Shown: in pieces, positions 1-7,200 of the stretch
Layout of the letters: each line of letters opens with the position of its first letter
How positions within the stretch are numbered: the first letter of the stretch is position 1
From: Spirochaeta sp. UBA2779
GTDB lineage: Bacteria > Spirochaetota > Spirochaetia > DSM-2461
Direction: 5' to 3'
DNA length: 7,891 nt
NCBI GenBank assembly: GCA_002352375.1
Contig: DEIH01000194.1
Location: 1 to 7,891 of the forward strand
Translations under genes and position numbers: made by a program
The notes under the pieces: generated by a model
Database searches by the model: none
Told to the model about the DNA's origin: nothing
Seen by the model: only the letters and a program-made list of their open reading frames with translations

Positions 1-123
1 CTGAGTGCTGGAAACCTGATCCGCTGAAAATCTCCAGGTTTCTGCTCCAGCACCAATACTAACCACAAGAAAAATTAGAGGTAGAAAAACCCACCCGGCA
101 GAAGTAACAGCATCAGCCCTCAT
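1..123 (-). CDS. lptA: LptA/OstA-like periplasmic LPS-transport protein, N-terminal part (runs off left edge)
   Basis: Only about 41 codons are present and the frame is open to base 1. The protein begins with MRADAV, then a hydrophobic stretch (WVFLPLIFLVVSIG) and a likely signal peptidase I site after AGA or AGAE. The mature start, ETWRFSADQVSST, resembles the opening strand of OstA/LptA beta-jellyroll proteins, which bridge the periplasm for LPS transport. Two adjacent ATGs exist (126 and 123). I chose 123 because GGAG lies 7 bases upstream of it but only 4 from the other. The gene overlaps the end of the lptC-like gene by about 11-14 bases, implying one operon with translational coupling. 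The lptA identity rests mainly on signal peptide, position and order after lptC, since most of the protein is outside the window. Confidence 0.62.
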   Translation of the reverse strand, partial: MRADAVTSAGWVFLPLIFLVVSIGAGAETWRFSADQVSSTQ

Positions 124-646
124 CATTTATCTCCAATGTCCCTTTTACACCTTTGGAAAAACGGTAAGTTTCCCTTGCGGTATCAGCAGTAAAGCCTTCA
201 CCTGAAATGGTAATACCATCTCCCGACTCAATTCGGACTTTACCCTCGCCTGTGAGCAGTCTTTCCTTGTTATCCCATTCCAGATAATCGGCTTCCAGCC
301 GGGTCTCACTGTTAAAATCCTGGAGGATAATACCTCCCCGAGCAAAACCGTTCTGATTCCCCGTCAGTTCAATCCGTTGAGCCTTTCCTTCCAGTGTTTT
401 CTCCATAGAAGAATTAAACTCAACCATCGCCGCATCCATAAACACAGTGTTATCGCTCTTATCAAAATACTCCACCCGGCCTGCACTGACTTCCAGACGG
501 CCGGTAGGCGAGACAGTCACCTGACGAAAATTCTCTGAAACCGTATCCGGAATTTCCCCCAGAGCCGCCGATACAGCACTATCATCCTCACATGAGACGA
601 GAAACAGAAAAGTGAAGATTAAGATAACAATAGATGTTCGGGACAT
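113..646 (-). CDS. lptC: LptC-like LPS export lipoprotein
   Basis: Predicted 177-residue lipoprotein. From the ATG at 646 it starts MSRTSIV, has a hydrophobic core to about residue 17 and a lipobox LVSC with Cys19 as the lipidation site. The rest is beta-rich, with OstA/LptC-like repeats (GRLEVSAGRVEYF, TRLEADYLEWDNKERLLTGEG, GEGFTADTARETYRFSKGVKG), typical of the periplasmic jellyroll that receives LPS from the LptBFG transporter and passes it to LptA. Length fits LptC (about 180-200 residues). Family LptC proteins usually keep an uncleaved membrane anchor; a lipoprotein version is a variant. The frame extends upstream to an ATG at 715, but that would place 23 hydrophilic residues before the signal peptide, so 646 is preferred although its Shine-Dalgarno is weak (GGTGGA, 15 bases away). 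The lptA-like gene follows with overlap. The gene is divergent from the VOC gene, so the control region lies in 647-750. Confidence 0.75.
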   Translation of the reverse strand: MSRTSIVILIFTFLFLVSCEDDSAVSAALGEIPDTVSENFRQVTVSPTGRLEVSAGRVEYFDKSDNTVFMDAAMVEFNSSMEKTLEGKAQRIELTGNQNGFARGGIILQDFNSETRLEADYLEWDNKERLLTGEGKVRIESGDGITISGEGFTADTARETYRFSKGVKGTLEINDEG

Positions 647-740
647 TGAATCATTATCAAATCCACCGCAGCTGCAGTCAACCACCACCTTCTCAGAACT
701 TCCCCGGTCTATCATAATTACAGGACTAACAAAGCAACCA

Positions 741-745
741 AGGAG
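741..745 (+). promoter_or_regulatory. Ribosome binding site of the VOC gene
   Basis: AGGAG sits 5 bases before the ATG at 751. It is the strongest Shine-Dalgarno site at this end of the window and fixes the start of the VOC gene. Confidence 0.75.
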
Positions 746-750
746 TTCTT

Positions 751-1830
751 ATGTCATACATCATCAGCGGGATACAGCAGATCGGGATAGGAATACCCGA
801 TGTCGAAGAAGCCTGGAAATGGTACCGATGCCGTTTCGGCATGGATATTCCCATCTTCAGAGAGGCCGCAGAAGCCCCTTTTATGATTGACTACACCGGA
901 GGTAAGGTTCAGGCCCGGGATGCGGTACTGGCCATCAACCTTCGGGGAGGGGGCGGATTTGAGATATGGCAGTACACAAGCAGAAAAACGGTATATCCCG
1001 CCAAGCCTCCGGTTCTCGGAGATACCGGCATCTTTGCCGCCCGTATCAAAACTGACGATCCGGTGGCAGCTCACCGATTTCTTGTTGATTCCGGCACCGC
1101 TGTACTCGGAGATCCGGCTGTCGGTCCCGACGGAGAACCCACATTCTTTGTCAGCGATCCATATGGAAATCTGTTTCAGATAGTCCGCTCGGATGAATGG
1201 TATAAAACCAAGGGGCATCCCACTGGCGGACCTGCCGGTGCCCTCATCGGCGTAAGGGATATTGAGAAAGCTCTCACCATGTACCGGGATGCCCTGGGAT
1301 ACGACATTGTTGAGTTCGACGAAGAGGGAAGTTTCTCCGACTGGAGCTCAATCAATGGGGGCGGAGGCAAGTTTCGCAGGATGCTGCTCTCCCGGAGTGC
1401 CGAACCCGCAGGACCCTTCGCCGCCATGTTCGGTTCCAGCAAAATTGAGCTGGTACAAGCTCTGGACCGCAAACCGCAAAAAATATTCAAGGACCGTTAC
1501 TGGGGAGACGGCGGCTTTATTCACCTCTGTTTCGACATACAGGGCATGGACAGCCTGGAAGAAAAACTCAAATCCTGCGGCTTTCCCTTCACCGTAGACT
1601 CAGGTACCCCTTTTGATATGGGAGAGGCCGCTGGAAGATTCACCTATGTGGAAGACCCCGATGGAACCCTCATTGAATTTGTGGAAACCAAAAAAATCCC
1701 GGTAATGAAAAAATGGGGCTGGTATCTCGATCTTTCAAAACGCCCTCAGGGAAAATTACTTCCGAAATTTATTATCAACGCCCTGGGGCTGGGCCGGGTA
1801 AAAGGCGGATGCGAGTCGGTAAAGGGATGA
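751..1830 (+). CDS. Two-domain VOC (glyoxalase/dioxygenase-fold) family protein
   Basis: A 359-residue soluble protein with two tandem VOC domains, about residues 6-148 and 160-312. Each shows the family pattern: an opening strand and helix (IGIGIPDVEEAWKWYRCRFG; GVRDIEKALTMYRDALGYD) and a closing DP-x-G motif (SDPYGNLFQIV; EDPDGTLIEFVE). Candidate metal ligands are Gln10, Glu71 and Gln143 in domain 1, and Glu233, His258 and Glu309 in domain 2. Domain 2 lacks a His or Gln on its first strand, so it looks like a three-ligand site. A basic, aromatic tail follows (residues 317-350, with KKWGWYLDLSKRPQGK), unusual for glyoxalase I and possibly a membrane or partner contact. Substrate and reaction cannot be read from sequence; VOC members include lyases, epimerases, dioxygenases and resistance proteins. 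It starts after AGGAG and is followed 9 bases later by the ATPase gene, probably in the same transcript. It converges on the oxoamine synthase gene. Confidence 0.85.
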   Translation: MSYIISGIQQIGIGIPDVEEAWKWYRCRFGMDIPIFREAAEAPFMIDYTGGKVQARDAVLAINLRGGGGFEIWQYTSRKTVYPAKPPVLGDTGIFAARIKTDDPVAAHRFLVDSGTAVLGDPAVGPDGEPTFFVSDPYGNLFQIVRSDEWYKTKGHPTGGPAGALIGVRDIEKALTMYRDALGYDIVEFDEEGSFSDWSSINGGGGKFRRMLLSRSAEPAGPFAAMFGSSKIELVQALDRKPQKIFKDRYWGDGGFIHLCFDIQGMDSLEEKLKSCGFPFTVDSGTPFDMGEAAGRFTYVEDPDGTLIEFVETKKIPVMKKWGWYLDLSKRPQGKLLPKFIINALGLGRVKGGCESVKG

Positions 1831-1839
1831 AAAGAATAG

Positions 1840-2547
1840 ATGGCACTGCACATCAGTGAAGTAACCCTGCTCCACGGGAAATTCCCCACCCGGGAGCACT
1901 ACCCTTTTTCCCTCCCCCTCTTTCAGCAGACGGATTCTCTGTCTTTTGAAACCCCAGTCACACTGTTTGCCGGGGAGAACGGAACCGGGAAATCCACCAT
2001 GCTGGAAGCTCTGGCCCGGGCCTGCAGGATACATATCTGGAGATATCAGGGGGGAGCCCGCTACCGGTACAACCCCCATGAGGATAAACTTCATCATTGC
2101 ATGCGGGTAAACTGGACCGGAATGCCGGTTCCCGGTGCCTTTTTCGGTTCCGAGATTTTCAAGGATTTCACCCTTCTTCTTGATGAATGGGCGGCAACCG
2201 ACCCGGGACAGCTGAAATACTTCGGGGGAGAATCTCTGGTTACCAAATCCCACGGACAGTCCATGATGTCCTACTTCCGCAGCCGTTATGCTGTCAAAGG
2301 GCTTTACCTGCTGGACGAACCGGAAACCGCTCTCTCTCCCCGGAGTCAGCTGAATCTGATGGAGATTATCAGAGAGAATTGCGAGGCGGGTCATGCACAG
2401 TTCATCATCACCACCCATTCACCGATACTGCTCTCTTTCTCCGGAGCCCGGATTTACAATTTCGATAAGATTCCACTGCAGACGGTAAAGTATGAAGAAA
2501 CCGATCACTACAGGATTTACAGGGATTTTTTCAGCCAGAGGAAATGA
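1840..2547 (+). CDS. Small ABC/AAA-type ATPase, COG3910-like
   Basis: A 235-residue stand-alone ATPase of the ABC/SMC-like type. Visible motifs are Walker A GENGTGKST (residues 45-53), a signature-like SHGQS (137-141), Walker B LYLLDEPE (155-162) followed by a D-loop region TALSPRSQ, and an H-loop TTHSPIL (His193). The tail with YEETDHYRIYRDFF matches what I recall of the predicted ATPases in COG3910. The protein has no transmembrane segment and no coiled coil long enough for SMC or RecF, so it is cytosolic and probably dimerises around ATP. No biological role is established for the family that I can name. The start is ATG at 1840, 9 bases after the VOC stop. Its Shine-Dalgarno is poor, suggesting coupling to VOC translation. 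A strong terminator follows directly after the stop codon. Confidence 0.85.
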   Translation: MALHISEVTLLHGKFPTREHYPFSLPLFQQTDSLSFETPVTLFAGENGTGKSTMLEALARACRIHIWRYQGGARYRYNPHEDKLHHCMRVNWTGMPVPGAFFGSEIFKDFTLLLDEWAATDPGQLKYFGGESLVTKSHGQSMMSYFRSRYAVKGLYLLDEPETALSPRSQLNLMEIIRENCEAGHAQFIITTHSPILLSFSGARIYNFDKIPLQTVKYEETDHYRIYRDFFSQRK

Positions 2548-2573
2548 AACCCGGCCTCGAGGCCGGGTTTTTT
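2547..2573 (+). terminator. Rho-independent terminator of the VOC-ATPase unit
   Basis: A perfect GC-rich inverted repeat is centred between 2558 and 2559. Its arms are AAACCCGGCC and GGCCGGGTTT around a TCGA loop. A run of six T (2568-2573) begins inside the right arm. It starts at the ATPase stop codon and lies between two convergent genes. In the opposite direction the tract after the stem is only TTTCATTT, so it should work mainly for plus-strand transcripts. Confidence 0.92.
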
Positions 2574-2635
2574 ATGACAAACTAAAGGAATAATCCTCTA
2601 GCTTGCCAGAGGTCAATAATCAGAATATCCCCGGA

Positions 2636-3916
2636 CTAATCCCGGAAAATCTTGCTGATCTTGGAAACCAGATCGTCTTTCAGGGGGAACTGCACCTTCA
2701 GATCGTCCCGCATGGTTTTAAATACCTCAACGGTACGGGCCACATCCTCTTTGGAATGTGCGGCGGTTGGAATCATCCGGAACATCACCAGCCCCGGAGG
2801 AATCACCGGCCACATCACTCCGGTGCAGAATATTTTATGCTGACGCAGATAAGTAAGCATCCCCATGGCCACTTCTTCCAGATTTTCACCTACCGGTGTG
2901 AACACCGCACAGATGGGAGAGTCGCCGGTTCCGATGTGGTAGCCCAGATTCCGCAGGCCGTCTTTGAGTTCATTGGAACGGTCCCACATGGCCTGGCGCC
3001 GATCGTCTCCGTCGGAAACTTTCTTCAGGGCCACATGGAGCGATTTCACGTAGGGCATGGGAAGGGCCTTGGCAAACACCTGAGTCCTGGCGTTGTAAGC
3101 TATATAGTCCCGCACCTGGGTACTGGTGGCAGAATATCCTCCGATAGAGGCGAAGGACTTGGCAAAGGTACCGAAGTAAATGTCGATTTCCTTCTGAACT
3201 CCCAGATGATCGGCAGTACCCCGGCCTTTTTCACCCATAACGCCAATTCCATGGGCATCGTCGATAAACACCCTGGCGTCGTACTGACGTGCCAGAGCGG
3301 TGATACCCCTCAGGTCGGCCAGGTCGCCGGTCATACCGTAGACACCCTCGGAGAGTATCATCACCCCACCTTTACGGGTTTTATTCACACTTTTGAGTAC
3401 CGATTCCAGATCGTGCATATCGTTGTGCCGGAAGAATCTCACCATAGTTTTTCCGGCGTTTCCCCCCTTGGCACTGAAGGCGGAATCAACGATACAGGCA
3501 TGGGCCAGTTTATCTACAATGAGGGTATCATCGGGGCCGGTAAGAGCCTGGACGGTTCCCAGAACTCCCATATAACCATAGTTGAAAAGGAAAGCATCTT
3601 CCTTCTGGGCATATTCGGCCAGGGATTTTTCCAGGGCCAGATGCTCACTGGTGGAGCCGCTCATCATCCGGGAACCCATAGGGGAACTCACCGACCACTC
3701 TTCGGTAGCTTCCAGGGCGGCAGCTTTAATATCCGGGTCGTTGGCCAAACCGATGTAGTTATTCACCGACCACATAATATTATCTTCACCCTGGAACTTC
3801 ATATGAGGTCCGGGAATATCATCGATCACCGGAAGGGTGAAAAACCGGTCGCCGGCGGTACGTAACCGCCCGAAATACCCTTCGTCAGTCCCGCATTTAT
3901 CAAACATGTCTATCAT
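2636..3916 (-). CDS. PLP-dependent alpha-oxoamine synthase, probable cysteate fatty acyltransferase (sulfonolipid synthesis)
   Basis: A 426-residue fold-type I PLP enzyme of the alpha-oxoamine synthase family (KBL, BioF, ALAS, serine palmitoyltransferase), which condenses an amino acid with an acyl thioester and releases CO2. Visible are SVNNYIGLA (50-58), His139 in KLAHACIVD, which would stack on PLP, the cofactor motif FIDDAHGIGVMG (217-228) with Asp219 and His222, and the Schiff-base lysine Lys253 in GTFAKSFASIGGY. A C-terminal arginine motif, FRMIPTAAH, is at 379-387. The segments GPHMKFQG, PMGSRMMSG and FAKALPM recall the Bacteroidota enzymes that acylate cysteate to 3-ketocapnine, rather than classical KBL or BioF. 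The adjacent cysteate synthase makes cysteate the likely amino acid substrate. ATG 3916 has AGGAG 11 bases upstream, just past a palindromic repeat. Serine or glycine as substrate remains possible. Family call is very sure; substrate moderately sure. Confidence 0.9.
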   Translation of the reverse strand: MIDMFDKCGTDEGYFGRLRTAGDRFFTLPVIDDIPGPHMKFQGEDNIMWSVNNYIGLANDPDIKAAALEATEEWSVSSPMGSRMMSGSTSEHLALEKSLAEYAQKEDAFLFNYGYMGVLGTVQALTGPDDTLIVDKLAHACIVDSAFSAKGGNAGKTMVRFFRHNDMHDLESVLKSVNKTRKGGVMILSEGVYGMTGDLADLRGITALARQYDARVFIDDAHGIGVMGEKGRGTADHLGVQKEIDIYFGTFAKSFASIGGYSATSTQVRDYIAYNARTQVFAKALPMPYVKSLHVALKKVSDGDDRRQAMWDRSNELKDGLRNLGYHIGTGDSPICAVFTPVGENLEEVAMGMLTYLRQHKIFCTGVMWPVIPPGLVMFRMIPTAAHSKEDVARTVEVFKTMRDDLKVQFPLKDDLVSKISKIFRD

Positions 3917-3927
3917 AATAATTTAAA

Positions 3928-3932
3928 CTCCT
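3928..3932 (-). promoter_or_regulatory. Ribosome binding site of the oxoamine synthase gene
   Basis: AGGAG on the minus strand, with 11 bases to the ATG at 3916, which is somewhat long spacing. It lies only 3 bases from the edge of repeat copy 1, so folding of the repeat in the mRNA leader would sit right beside the ribosome landing site. Confidence 0.6.
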
Positions 3933-3935
3933 ATA

Positions 3936-4045
3936 ATCAGGTGTATTTCATAAGTTGTAGCATGAATTGCGAAAATGACGAAAGCCTAATGGCGTAAGTC
4001 GTTTTTTGGCAATTCATATCGCTGCAACATGAAATAGACCGTATC
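3936..4045. repeat. Palindromic ~110-base repeat, copy 1 (REP/MITE-like)
   Basis: Copy 1 of a 110-base unit that begins ATCAGGTG and ends GACCGTATC. Its ends form 16-base inverted repeats with 13 matches (3936-3951 against 4029-4044). Inside, further arms pair: ATGAATTGC (3962-3970) with GCAATTCAT (4009-4017), GAC (3977-3979) with GTC (3998-4000), and an apical GCC-TAAT-GGC hairpin (3984-3993). The whole unit can fold into one long bulged stem, as in REP or miniature inverted-repeat elements. It encodes no protein. It lies in the leader of the oxoamine synthase gene. Confidence 0.85.
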
Positions 4046-4091
4046 CCCCGAAGCGGTACAATTTACTACTCCGGGATATTATTTCTCCAGT

Positions 4092-4200
4092 ATCAGGTGT
4101 ATTTCATAAGTTGTAGCATGAATTGCGAAAATGACGAAAGCCTAATGGCGTAAGTCGTTTTTGGCAATTCTTATCGCTGCAACATGAAATAGACCGTATC
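4092..4200. repeat. Palindromic ~110-base repeat, copy 2
   Basis: Copy 2 has the same orientation as copy 1. It differs only by one fewer T in the T-run (five instead of six) and one A-to-T change in the right arm (base 4171). A unique 46-base spacer (4046-4091) separates the copies. The outer edge reaches the stop codon of the fusion gene: the last two repeat bases supply two bases of the TGA. No clear target-site duplication flanks either copy. Transcription from the large gene would run through both repeats before reaching the oxoamine synthase gene. Confidence 0.85.
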
Positions 4201-7200
4201 AATCGAACAAACGGGCCGAAATCGAGACAATATCTTCCTCAGCTGCATCCAGAGGAATAATTGCTGAGGGTTCAAGACCATGAATATTGTATTCTCTCCG
4301 GAAACGCTGGGTACCGCCGCCAGTGATATTGAGCATAATGGTCTCATCAACGGAAACAGACCCGGTTTTAACAGCTTCGATAAGACTGGCTACAGCAACT
4401 GCAGCAGCTTCGGTGATATCGATACCTTCCAGTTTTTCGAAGAGACTGCCGGCAACTTCCGCTTCCTCATTAGTAACAGAGAGAACATCCCCTCCCCCGG
4501 CTTTCAAGGCGTCATACAACCCTCCGCGGACCCCCCAGGGAGGGTGTCGGTTGGTTAAAACCTTCGCATTGACACTGGCAGCCTGGCTCCGGGCCGTATC
4601 ATCATCAGGGACGATAAATTCACGACTGTCTGCAGCCCATGAATCAGCCATAGGGGTAAAAGGAGCATTCTGACTTACCAGCAAACGCATGGTGGTATCA
4701 CCCCATCTGCCATCCTCCTGAAAACGCATGGCAGCTTCCCAGGCTGCTATAGCGCCTGTGCCGCTCCCAACAGCTTGAAAGTAGACATCCGGAATTCGGC
4801 CGATCGTTGTTACAGCAGAAAGTACAGTCGTTCCCATACCATCCCGCCTTGCTATATTCTTCGCACCGCCCTCTGCAACAAATCTCTCATCTCCGGCTAC
4901 AGCCGAATTACTCATCCTGATAGCATCAAAGTAATCGCCTCCCGTATCCGGACAGACCAGTTTGACACAGCTTTTCACCGGTTCGTCAAACCATAAAGCA
5001 TCAAGATTATCTTTGGGCACAAATAGAAGGAGAGGAATATTGTTATCTGAACAAACCCGGGCAAAAGCTCTAGCGGTATTTCCCGCAGAAGCAACCACCA
5101 GAATCTTCCTGAAACTCTGACTCAAACGTGCGCAGACGCTGAAAGCCTCACATTCCTTGAAGGAACCGGTTTTCATTGCGGCGCCTTTTTCAGGCCACCA
5201 TCCGTTGAAGGTTACCCAGAGATTATTCAGACCCAGTTCCTTAGCCAGCCCGGTACTCCGGTAGGTGACGGGAACGGCAGAGCCTTTTAAAGTCCGGCGA
5301 ATAGGAAGCCAATCGGCGAAGCGATACAGTCCTTCCAAGTCCTCGCGGACTGTCAGTTGTTTAGCTGAGTACTCTGCCCGTATAAGAGATGAAGGCTCAT
5401 CACCAAAACCAAGAGTCCAGCCGCTGTCGTCTGAACGGCGGCTTCCCGAGGCAGCTGAAACCAGCTGATACGTTGTCGGAAGAAAAGGAATGAGTCCAAA
5501 ACCTTGTTCCTCAAGGGCACGGATTACATCCGGAAGATGCCGATCCGCCTGGGTAATATCTTCGATAGTATAGTCCGCATCCAGGTCTGAACGATCTGTA
5601 CTCCCCACCCAGATTGTGCGGACATCGCTGTGAGGAAGAGTCATACTGAAGATATCACGTTCATTTTGGGTCAGCTCAGATACCGTTACCATCAGAATAT
5701 TACCGGCATCCACAAGAATATTGGCAAGTTCCGCCAGGCGCCTTATCATCTCTTCTCTGTCTTTAGGGTATTTATGGCGGCGCTTGATATGCATTTTGGA
5801 ATCCAGACCTGCCAGAACATTCTGAACTCCCAGATAGTAAACTTTATTACCCTTTTCAAAGAGTTTTTGTTCAATTTTTTTTGCAAAGTCAGCTTTACGG
5901 CTGTCTTCAGGGCCGCCGACAAGCAGTAAACCAGGAGCATGCCCATAGGCTATATTCCTGCTCTCCCTTGAAATGTTTCCGGTATCCCATTTCAGGTTCC
6001 GATCCATCACCTTTTCCCGGTATTCCGCCTGATTATCCCGAATTGCTTCCCGGATAATTCCGCCTCCGGCAATCTCATAACCATCAACAATAACAAAACG
6101 GCTGGTTTCAGGAAAATCCTCTACGATATCAAAAGCGATGGGCCGCTGGGTTGTCAGCACACATTCAGCCACATCATGGCGTTCCACCATCTTCTTCATT
6201 CCGTCGGAGTTCAGGTTGGAAGCATCAATTACCTTAACCGTATCAAAGAGCCTCATCCGGACCCTTTCCGTGCCGGTTTTCAGTATGTATTCTTTATCTT
6301 TTACAAAAGGTTCCCGTCCCAGCCAGAAGAGGTTCACCCGCATTACATTGCCAACCTGGGGCTGCTTTTCACCTACCCGGGCCACAAGATTGCCCCGTTT
6401 AGCATAAATCTGTTCAGACATGGTGAATCCGGTGGCCATTCCGGCACTCACTTCATCCGGGCTTTCACCGGCAAAATTCTCTATCCCCGAAACCCGACTC
6501 TTCTTTCCTGAAGGATAAAAGAACAATTCGTCACCGTCTTTCAGAGTTCCAGAAGAGATTGTTCCGGCAACGATACGCCGATTGTCACCCATGGCGGTAA
6601 ATTTATAGACATCCTGAACCGGCATACGGAAATTCATATGATCGGGAGCTTTTTCTTTACGGAACTTGTCGATGAGGGTAAGGACCGTATCCCCTTTCCA
6701 CCAGGACATATTTTTAGAAAGTGAGGCGATATTGTCCCCTTCCATACCGGAAACCGGAATAAAGGTAACATCGTTCATATTGATGTTTCTCAAAAAACGG
6801 GAAAACTTCCTCACCACCTGCTTGTAAACCTTACGGTCGTAATTCACCAGGTCCATTTTGTTCACCAGAACACACATTTGTTTGATGCCCAGCATGGAAA
6901 GCAGGTATCCATGACGCCGGGAGTTTTCCTGCACACCCTCGTCGGCATCAATACAGAGAAAGGCCGCTTCCGCCCGGGCTGCACCGGTTACCATATTTTT
7001 CAGAAATTCTATATGACCCGGGGCGTCAATAATGATGTAGTTCCGCTTTTGCGTTTTAAAGAACACCCTGGCTGAGTCAATCGTGATACCCTGGCTCTGT
7101 TCATCCTTGAGGGCATCCAGAAGAAAGGCATACTCAAAGGGTTTGGAGTGACGGGCGCAGGATGCTTTCACCTGTTCAAGTTTACCGTCTGGCAAGCTGC

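Noticed and set aside
646..715. Longer N-terminus for the LptC-like protein starting at 715
   Set aside because: It would put 23 mostly polar residues in front of a lipoprotein signal peptide and has no ribosome site.
711..737. Possible minus-strand promoter for lptC (TTGCTT at 732-737 and TATGAT at 711-716)
   Set aside because: The spacer is only 15 bases and the -35 match is partial. The position is sensible for a start at 646 but the evidence is too weak to list.
1840..2547. Defence-system ATPase (for example Septu- or OLD-like)
   Set aside because: The protein is a complete small stand-alone ATPase with no nuclease or TOPRIM domain and no effector gene beside it. The neighbours are metabolic or envelope genes.
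2582..2601. Small inverted repeat CTAAAGGA-ATAA-TCCTCTAG downstream of the oxoamine synthase stop
   Set aside because: The stem is short and AT-rich with one mismatch and no T-run on either strand, so it is not a convincing terminator.
2603..3865. A 420-codon open frame on the plus strand, antisense to the oxoamine synthase
   Set aside because: The translation is rich in His, Gly and Phe with no recognisable motif and is the reverse-frame shadow of a gene with full PLP-enzyme motifs. It also lacks a good ribosome site.
3936..4200. CRISPR-like array
   Set aside because: There are only two repeats, each about 110 bases and palindromic along nearly the full length, with one spacer and no cas genes.
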